Below are positions 60,565-64,000 of a DNA stretch of 64,000 nt, in pieces. The stretch's first letter is position 1; each line of letters opens with the position of its first letter. The notes under the pieces were generated by a model. The model saw nothing but the letters and a program-made list of their open reading frames with translations, was not told where the DNA came from and did no database searches. The translations under genes were made by a program, and so were the position numbers. The DNA comes from CAVYHX01 sp963768415 (GTDB lineage: Bacteria; Pseudomonadota; Gammaproteobacteria; UBA9214), in the NCBI GenBank assembly GCA_963768415.1, contig CAVYHX010000019.1, positions 48,174 to 112,173 of the forward strand, read 5' to 3'.

Positions 60565-61287
60565 CTATGGCACATTGTATATGACTGGCATTTGACCCCT
60601 CCACTTGGCCCAGGTGTTTCGATCTGTTACTAGTTTTGCCATGAAGTGGCCAACGTTAATTCGACTGGTGGCGCCTGAATTAAATATCGCGCTTCTAACA
60701 GGCGATGGGTATACCTCATAATCAGTTACCTCATGCTCATTCGTCAAGGTATCCGGCCGCACCGCTACCCACTCAATCTGACTGTCAGATTGACCTACTT
60801 CTCTGCGTAGATATTCTGCAGCCTTCTCATTGTCTACATGAGGTGGCAACAATAGTCGCAGCAACCAGATTACACATGTTTGACCAAATGTAATTCGCTC
60901 GGGAATATCACGGTTGCAATTACCAGCAGTATTCATCAGTACAAACTTCACGGGCATTTCGGGTTTGTTTACTCTGATAGCCTCGCACAACCTCCGGGTA
61001 GTATCAGTCACAAGTCTGCGAGGATGCCCGTAAATACCTTTGAAATTCAAATTGTGACCCAGGCAAGAAGCAGCTGCGCTGCATCCTTCAATCAGTTTAG
61101 CTATTTCGACGTCGCCGAGATCAAGAATACTGGCGCGGACTATAGTTAAATTATCATGACTAGCAATTGTTTCAGGTATATTGCTTTCTGCCCTGATAAC
61201 AATTTTGACGGACTCCCGGCTATCCAACAGCTGCTGTACAAGCAAACGGCCAGTTGCTCCACTAGCTCCAACTACCAGGATCGTCAT
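60565..61287 (-). CDS. NAD(P)-binding NmrA/SDR-like protein
   Basis: A 240-residue Rossmann-fold protein: TILVVGASGATGRLLVQQLLDS (the GASGATG dinucleotide motif), LTIVRASILDL, AASCLGHN, and a C-terminal part with VRPDTLTNE. Typical of atypical short-chain dehydrogenases that bind NAD(P) and act as oxidoreductases or sensors. It lies just beyond the last attC site (61323-61383) and could be the last cassette, although no attC follows it. Confidence 0.82.
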   Translation of the reverse strand: MTILVVGASGATGRLLVQQLLDSRESVKIVIRAESNIPETIASHDNLTIVRASILDLGDVEIAKLIEGCSAAASCLGHNLNFKGIYGHPRRLVTDTTRRLCEAIRVNKPEMPVKFVLMNTAGNCNRDIPERITFGQTCVIWLLRLLLPPHVDNEKAAEYLRREVGQSDSQIEWVAVRPDTLTNEHEVTDYEVYPSPVRSAIFNSGATSRINVGHFMAKLVTDRNTWAKWRGQMPVIYNVP

Positions 61288-61322
61288 CTTATTTTTCGCT
61301 TGTGTATGATCATGATATAAGC

Positions 61323-61383
61323 ACATAACGCCTCGCATAAGCGGCGCGGCCCTGCTGCGTCCGACTGCATGCGTTTGTTAGCA
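61323..61383 (-). other. attC site 1 (type A), after the GNAT gene
   Basis: Minus-strand outer core TGCTAAC (61377-61383) and inner core GTTATGTG (61322-61329) enclose imperfect arms (CGCATGCAGTCGG against CCGCTTATGCG). It is about 60 bases long. The outer core matches the GNAT cassette's first bases. It closely resembles attC site 3. Confidence 0.85.
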
Positions 61384-61389
61384 GCATGC

Positions 61390-61920
61390 CTACCACAGTG
61401 CTGAATCGCATAAAGAAGTGACACAAGCTATTTTGATAGATGACTTTCCAGTACTAGCTTCATTGAGGACGATGCCTTGCCACCCAAAAGGATATTGAAG
61501 ATTATAAGGTGGAATGTACCGTTCAGCAGTGCTCACACTAAAACCAAACTTGCTGTAATATTTCGGATCACCATAAACAAAGAGGATGTTTACCCCCATT
61601 GCTGACAGCTGCTGCATGCCTCTTTCAATTAGTTTTGATCCGATGCGACGATTCTGATAATCGGGTTTTACACCAAGAGGCGCCAAAATATAGCCCTGGA
61701 AGTTTTCATTGTTATCAATGGTCACGGGGCTGAAGCAAACGTGACTAATTACAGTGCCCTCAGATTCAGCCACCAAGGAGATTGTTTGGGGAGTGGTCTC
61801 CTCTGAAAGCAGATTCACAGCAAGCTTAGAGACAATCTCTCTCTCACCTTCTGCAAAGGCAGACCAGTGAACGTTGTGGATATCGCCTCGATCAAGACTT
61901 GTTGCTAGTCGTATATGCAT
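61390..61920 (-). CDS. GNAT-family N-acetyltransferase (cassette gene)
   Basis: A 176-residue acetyltransferase with the acetyl-CoA loop LGVKPDYQNRRIGSKLIERG and the later VYGDPKYYSKFGF strand typical of putative small-molecule acetylases. The substrate is unknown. Visibly AT-richer than the core genes. Its start lies 4 bases inside the cassette junction TGCTGCTAAC (61925-61934), so the gene has almost no leader. Confidence 0.88.
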   Translation of the reverse strand: MHIRLATSLDRGDIHNVHWSAFAEGEREIVSKLAVNLLSEETTPQTISLVAESEGTVISHVCFSPVTIDNNENFQGYILAPLGVKPDYQNRRIGSKLIERGMQQLSAMGVNILFVYGDPKYYSKFGFSVSTAERYIPPYNLQYPFGWQGIVLNEASTGKSSIKIACVTSLCDSALW

Positions 61921-61924
61921 GATT

Positions 61925-61934
61925 TGCTGCTAAC
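61925..61934 (-). other. Cassette junction without an attC arm
   Basis: Minus strand GTTAGCAGCA. It is the reverse complement of the outer core of attC site 1 (TGCTGCTAAC), so it marks the left boundary of the GNAT cassette. No attC arms lie between it and the DUF6980 stop 6 bases away, so the DUF6980 cassette has lost its attC. Confidence 0.7.
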
Positions 61935-61939
61935 AACTA

Positions 61940-62221
61940 TTATGCTGCATCATCGGGACTGCTTTTTCTACCCAGCTGATTAAGAGCTTTATTTTCGATA
62001 TTCTGAATCCGTTCTCGGGTTGTCTCAATTGACAATAGTTTTGATCCACGCCAAGGGCAAAAAGATATTTCAATATCGCTTGTACCACCATCATGGACTA
62101 TTAAACCAGCATTCCCGTTTTCCTGGTCTGAGACAAGAACATCAGGACATTCAAATATATCATTGTGCACATCGCAGTTAAGCGTGCTGAAGCATTCCAT
62201 CTCTTTACAGCAATATTCCAT
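61940..62221 (-). CDS. DUF6980-like small zinc-ribbon-type protein (cassette gene)
   Basis: A 93-residue protein starting MEYCCKEMECFSTLNCDVHND, followed by FECPDVLV, GLIVHDGGTSDIEISFCPW. This order of CC, C..H, CPD, IIHDGG and CPW motifs fits the DUF6980 family. In relatives the end reads CPWCG; here it reads CPWRG, so one likely metal ligand is lost. The start at ATG 62221 is set by the family; the upstream open frame runs through attC. Function unknown. Confidence 0.72.
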   Translation of the reverse strand: MEYCCKEMECFSTLNCDVHNDIFECPDVLVSDQENGNAGLIVHDGGTSDIEISFCPWRGSKLLSIETTRERIQNIENKALNQLGRKSSPDDAA

Positions 62222-62235
62222 TTGTCTGGCTTGCC

Positions 62236-62331
62236 TTCTAACGATTGATCTGAGCTGACCTTGACGGCGACGAGCAGAGCGGCAGCGACGCGAGGACGGG
62301 GTCAAGGGTCAGCTCGAACGACTTGTTAGGC
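62236..62331 (-). other. attC site 2 (type B), after the DM13 gene
   Basis: About 96 bases. Outer core GCCTAAC (62325-62331, minus strand) and inner core GTTAGAA (62236-62242). The arms pair over 14 bases (62252-62265 with 62301-62315, GAGCTGACCTTGAC), except for one unpaired G. An extrahelical base of this kind is the strand-choice signal for the integrase. Nearly identical in sequence to attC site 4. Confidence 0.92.
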
Positions 62332-62332
62332 G

Positions 62333-62821
62333 TCACTTCGGTTTCGGCTCGTATTGTCCGGAGGTTATGTATTGCTCGAACGTTTCGCACCAGACCACTG
62401 CGGTGTTGTAGTTTGACGGGTCTATGACATCTCGAACCGGAACGACGAAATTCTCGAACGTTTTCACCTCACCGACCTGAACCATTTTCGATTTTAGTCG
62501 ATTGAAATCCGACTCCGTTTCGACGAATTCTGGTGACAGATAGAGCCTGTAGTCGGGCCCAGGCGAAAGTTTTCCCATGAAAGATATGGTATCGGAAGCG
62601 ACAGCTAGTTGGCCCTCACCCCAGTGAAATGCGTCACTACCTTTCCTATCTCGGGAGAAGACTCCAACAAAATCGCTATTCTTCATCGCAAGTTCTAGCT
62701 CGGCTATATCAGGAGCGGGCGGTGCGATAAGTATTGGCAATATATAGATGCCGGCCGCCAAACCTATGACTGCAGCTAGCACATGAGATATCAAAAGTGT
62801 AATGCCAGTCTGTACTTTCAT
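62333..62821 (-). CDS. DM13-domain protein, membrane-anchored (cassette gene)
   Basis: A 162-residue protein with an N-terminal helix (LLISHVLAAVIGLAAGIYILPILIA) and a DM13 domain: FSRDRKGSDAFHWGEGQLAVA, DYRLYLSPEFVE, VRDVIDPSNYNTAVVWCETFEQYITS. The conserved near-terminal cysteine of DM13 (VVWC) is present; such domains are proposed to have a redox role. The stop codon touches the attC outer core. Start at 62821, chosen because the frame upstream lies in the attC spacer. Confidence 0.85.
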   Translation of the reverse strand: MKVQTGITLLISHVLAAVIGLAAGIYILPILIAPPAPDIAELELAMKNSDFVGVFSRDRKGSDAFHWGEGQLAVASDTISFMGKLSPGPDYRLYLSPEFVETESDFNRLKSKMVQVGEVKTFENFVVPVRDVIDPSNYNTAVVWCETFEQYITSGQYEPKPK

Positions 62822-62850
62822 TTCCCTTACCAACGCGATGTCTTGGTGAC

Positions 62851-62925
62851 GCCTAACGCCTCGCATCAGCGGCCGACGAAAGCGCGTAGCGCTTGAGGAG
62901 GTCCGACTGCATGCGCTTGTTATGA
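62851..62925 (-). other. attC site 3 (type A), after the DUF1428 gene
   Basis: About 75 bases. Outer core TTCATAAC (62919-62926, minus strand) and inner core GTTAGGC (62851-62857). The arms CGCATGCAGTCGG and CCGCTGATGCG pair imperfectly and enclose an inner hairpin GCGCTACGCGC. The ends GCGCATGCAGTCGGAC and GATGCGAGGCGTTA are shared with site 1. Confidence 0.88.
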
Positions 62926-62938
62926 AAATCTTTCATCA

Positions 62939-63292
62939 TTACTCATCAACGATCATCTGAAAGCCGCCATAGATTAATCTGGTTCCATCAAATGGCATGG
63001 GATTGGATTCACTACTCATTCTTGAATCGTTCATCACGCCCTCCATCCCTGCATTTCTAGCTTCACGCGATGGCCATACTATCCAGGAAAATACGACCGT
63101 TTCATCATCCTTGCATTTAACTGCCTTTGGAAATGACGTAATTTCCCCAGTTGGCACGTCATCACCCCAGCATTCTACGATCCGGATTGCCCCATGCTCT
63201 TTGAACACGGCGGCAGCTTCCTTGGCATGTTTAATAAATTCATCTTTATTCTTTGTCGGAACTGCTGCAACTAACCCTTCTACGTATTCCAT
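62939..63292 (-). CDS. DUF1428-family protein (cassette gene)
   Basis: A 117-residue dimeric alpha-beta-barrel-type protein: YVEGLVAAVPTKNKDEFIKHAKEAAAVFKEHGAIRIVECWGDDVP, then VVFSWIVWPSREARNAG and MPFDGTRLIYGGFQ. It matches the DUF1428 (YbaA-like) family, whose function is unknown. DUF1428 genes are often carried in integron cassettes. Confidence 0.88.
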   Translation of the reverse strand: MEYVEGLVAAVPTKNKDEFIKHAKEAAAVFKEHGAIRIVECWGDDVPTGEITSFPKAVKCKDDETVVFSWIVWPSREARNAGMEGVMNDSRMSSESNPMPFDGTRLIYGGFQMIVDE

Positions 63293-63318
63293 GTCAGATT
63301 CCTAAAGTTTTGAAATAT

Positions 63319-63414
63319 TCATAACGTTAGAGATGAGCTGGCCTTGACGGCGACGAGTAGAGCGACAGCGACGCGTGGACGCGGTCAAGGGTCAGCTCGA
63401 ACGACTTGTTATGC
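63319..63414 (-). other. attC site 4 (type B), after higA
   Basis: About 96 bases. Outer core GCATAAC within GCGGCATAAC (63408-63417, minus strand) and inner core GTTATGAA (63318-63325). Arms 63335-63348 and 63384-63398 pair with one extra G, as in site 2. The site overlaps the last codons and stop of higA. Confidence 0.9.
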
Positions 63415-63669
63415 CGCGACTTCATTCGCAGTTTCCCAACCAGGAAACACCAATACGGCGGGATGGCACTGTAGTGCTCTGGCAAGCACCTTTGCTCGTT
63501 CAACGCCAAGCTGAACTCGATCATTTTCAATGGCTGAAATTGTCGACTGGGGAATACCAGTTAATCCAGCCAGGTCATTCTGACTGAGTTCTTGAAGCTC
63601 GCGAATAATCCGTACAGACTCCCCGACCGAAACTTCAATAGACTTTTTTGCGCGGCGGTAATCTTTCAT
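63409..63669 (-). CDS. higA: HigA/XRE-family antitoxin (cassette gene)
   Basis: An 86-residue DNA-binding protein with a helix-turn-helix of the XRE type: VRIIRELQELSQNDLAGLTGIPQSTISAIENDRVQLGVERAKVLARAL. The stop TAA lies inside the attC core. It starts 1 base after higB, so toxin and antitoxin are cotranscribed in the toxin-first order typical of higBA. As antitoxin it should bind HigB and repress the promoter through the palindrome upstream of higB. Confidence 0.88.
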   Translation of the reverse strand: MKDYRRAKKSIEVSVGESVRIIRELQELSQNDLAGLTGIPQSTISAIENDRVQLGVERAKVLARALQCHPAVLVFPGWETANEVAA

Positions 63670-63670
63670 G

Positions 63671-63952
63671 TCATTTCTTCCTGTAATCGTGTGGACTCAA
63701 ATTAACCACTTGAATCATCACTTTATCCTTCAGCGTTCTATAGATAACGCGATATTGCAGCCTTAGGCGGGATGATCGATGGCCCTTCCACTCACCCATA
63801 AGTGATTCATCATGAAACCCTTTAATCCTTTTAAGACCTGCAGGGCCTGATAACCCCACGATATCCTTCCATTTTTCATAACGTTTTAGCACCTCTTGGG
63901 GGGCACTCTTCAACTGCCTTGCAACCCTTCGGTGCTCGAATACACCCCACAT
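63671..63952 (-). CDS. higB: HigB/RelE-type toxin (cassette gene)
   Basis: A 93-residue RelE-superfamily protein: MWGVFEHRRVARQLKSAPQEVLKRYEKWKDIV, then GFHDESLMGEWKGHRSSRLRLQYRVIYRTLKDKVMIQVVNLSPHDYRK. The basic strand core and the closing SPHDY segment are typical of mRNA-cleaving toxins. It carries its own promoter region inside the cassette, as usual for toxin-antitoxin cassettes that stabilise arrays. Confidence 0.88.
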   Translation of the reverse strand: MWGVFEHRRVARQLKSAPQEVLKRYEKWKDIVGLSGPAGLKRIKGFHDESLMGEWKGHRSSRLRLQYRVIYRTLKDKVMIQVVNLSPHDYRKK

Positions 63953-63957
63953 AACAT

Positions 63958-63973
63958 ATAGTGTATATACTAT
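63958..63973 (-). promoter_or_regulatory. Palindromic operator upstream of higB
   Basis: ATAGT-N6-ACTAT (63958-63962 and 63969-63973) in an A+T-rich tract 6 bases before the higB ATG. It overlaps TATA-like sequence that could be the -10 element. Autoregulation by HigA at such a site is usual for the family; here it is inferred. Confidence 0.5.
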
Positions 63974-63989
63974 TTATGGTATGTCTAGA

Positions 63990-63999
63990 GCGGCATAAC
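63990..63999 (-). other. Core of a further attC or attI site at the window edge
   Basis: Minus-strand GTTATGCCGC, identical to the complement of the outer core of attC site 4. It marks the first bases of the higBA cassette. The rest of the recombination site (attC or attI) lies beyond the window. Confidence 0.75.
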
Positions 64000-64000
64000 G

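Larger units (their letters stand above)
61323..64000 (-). mobile_element. Integron gene-cassette array (continues beyond the window)
   Basis: Four attC recombination sites (61323-61383, 62236-62331, 62851-62925, 63319-63414) and the core of a fifth (63990-63999) separate small genes, all on the minus strand. Cassettes in order from the right: higB-higA, DUF1428, DM13, DUF6980 plus GNAT. Each outer core is the reverse complement of its own cassette's first bases: GTTATGCCGC for higBA, GTTATGAA for DUF1428, GTTAGGC for DM13, GTTAGCAGCA for GNAT. Since cassette genes normally read away from attI, an integrase would be expected to the right of 64,000. Confidence 0.88.

Overview
The window looks like a piece of chromosome from a GC-rich gammaproteobacterium. 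It carries a Na+-translocating NADH:quinone reductase operon, a sulfide:quinone-reductase-like flavoprotein and a DsrE-like protein. This gene mix resembles sulfur-oxidising relatives of the Chromatiales; the placement is inferred from gene content, since there is no rRNA gene in the window. Most of the window is housekeeping. I saw no tRNA, rRNA, CRISPR, insertion sequence or prophage.

Layout. 1-6.3 kb: nqrA (3' end only), nqrBCDEF, apbE and nqrM, which together build and mature the Na+ pump. 6.3-8.5 kb: a small CBS protein and an SQR-like FAD enzyme fused to a CBS pair. 8.5-20.5 kb: a COQ10/RatA-like protein, ppsA, rph, rdgB, hemW, a CPXCG protein, a Rof-like Rho inhibitor, a Ycf46-type AAA ATPase, a DUF3135 protein, rpmE, a secreted nuclease and an M48 lipoprotein protease. 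20.5-31 kb: penicillin-binding protein 1A divergent from pilMNOPQ, then aroK, aroB and dgt. 31-39 kb: WGR protein, gltBD, hemE. 39-43.5 kb (minus strand): polyphosphate:AMP phosphotransferase, a fructosamine-kinase-like protein, a flap-type 5'-3' exonuclease and an HNH nuclease. 43.7-46.5 kb: three-gene transhydrogenase pntAA-pntAB-pntB. 46.7-48.8 kb (minus): a secreted 11-residue-repeat protein, an ECF sigma factor, a membrane-anchored probable anti-sigma factor, a small exported protein and a DUF3106 protein. 49.4-54.2 kb: priA, argS, SPOR protein. 54.2-61.3 kb (minus): an accessory run of small genes (QueD-like, DsrE-like, TfoX N-domain, MGMT-like, S4, VIT, VOC and others).

The right end, 61.32-64.0 kb, is an integron gene-cassette array that runs off the window. 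It has four attC sites plus the edge of a fifth, and single-gene cassettes on the minus strand (higBA, DUF1428, DM13, a DUF6980+GNAT composite). The outer core of each attC is the reverse complement of the first bases of the cassette it belongs to, as cassette circularisation requires. The integrase, if present, should lie beyond 64,000.

A second striking feature is that seven reading-frame breaks occur in six core genes (nqrB twice, nqrC, the SQR-like gene, the ycf46-type gene, mrcA, gltB). All go in the same direction and each is repaired by deleting one base of a 2-4 base run. This looks more like base-calling error than gene decay, so those genes are annotated as CDS spanning the break. 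Other items are dispersed REP-like palindromes in four gaps and five perfect DnaA-box 9-mers confined to three intergenic gaps.
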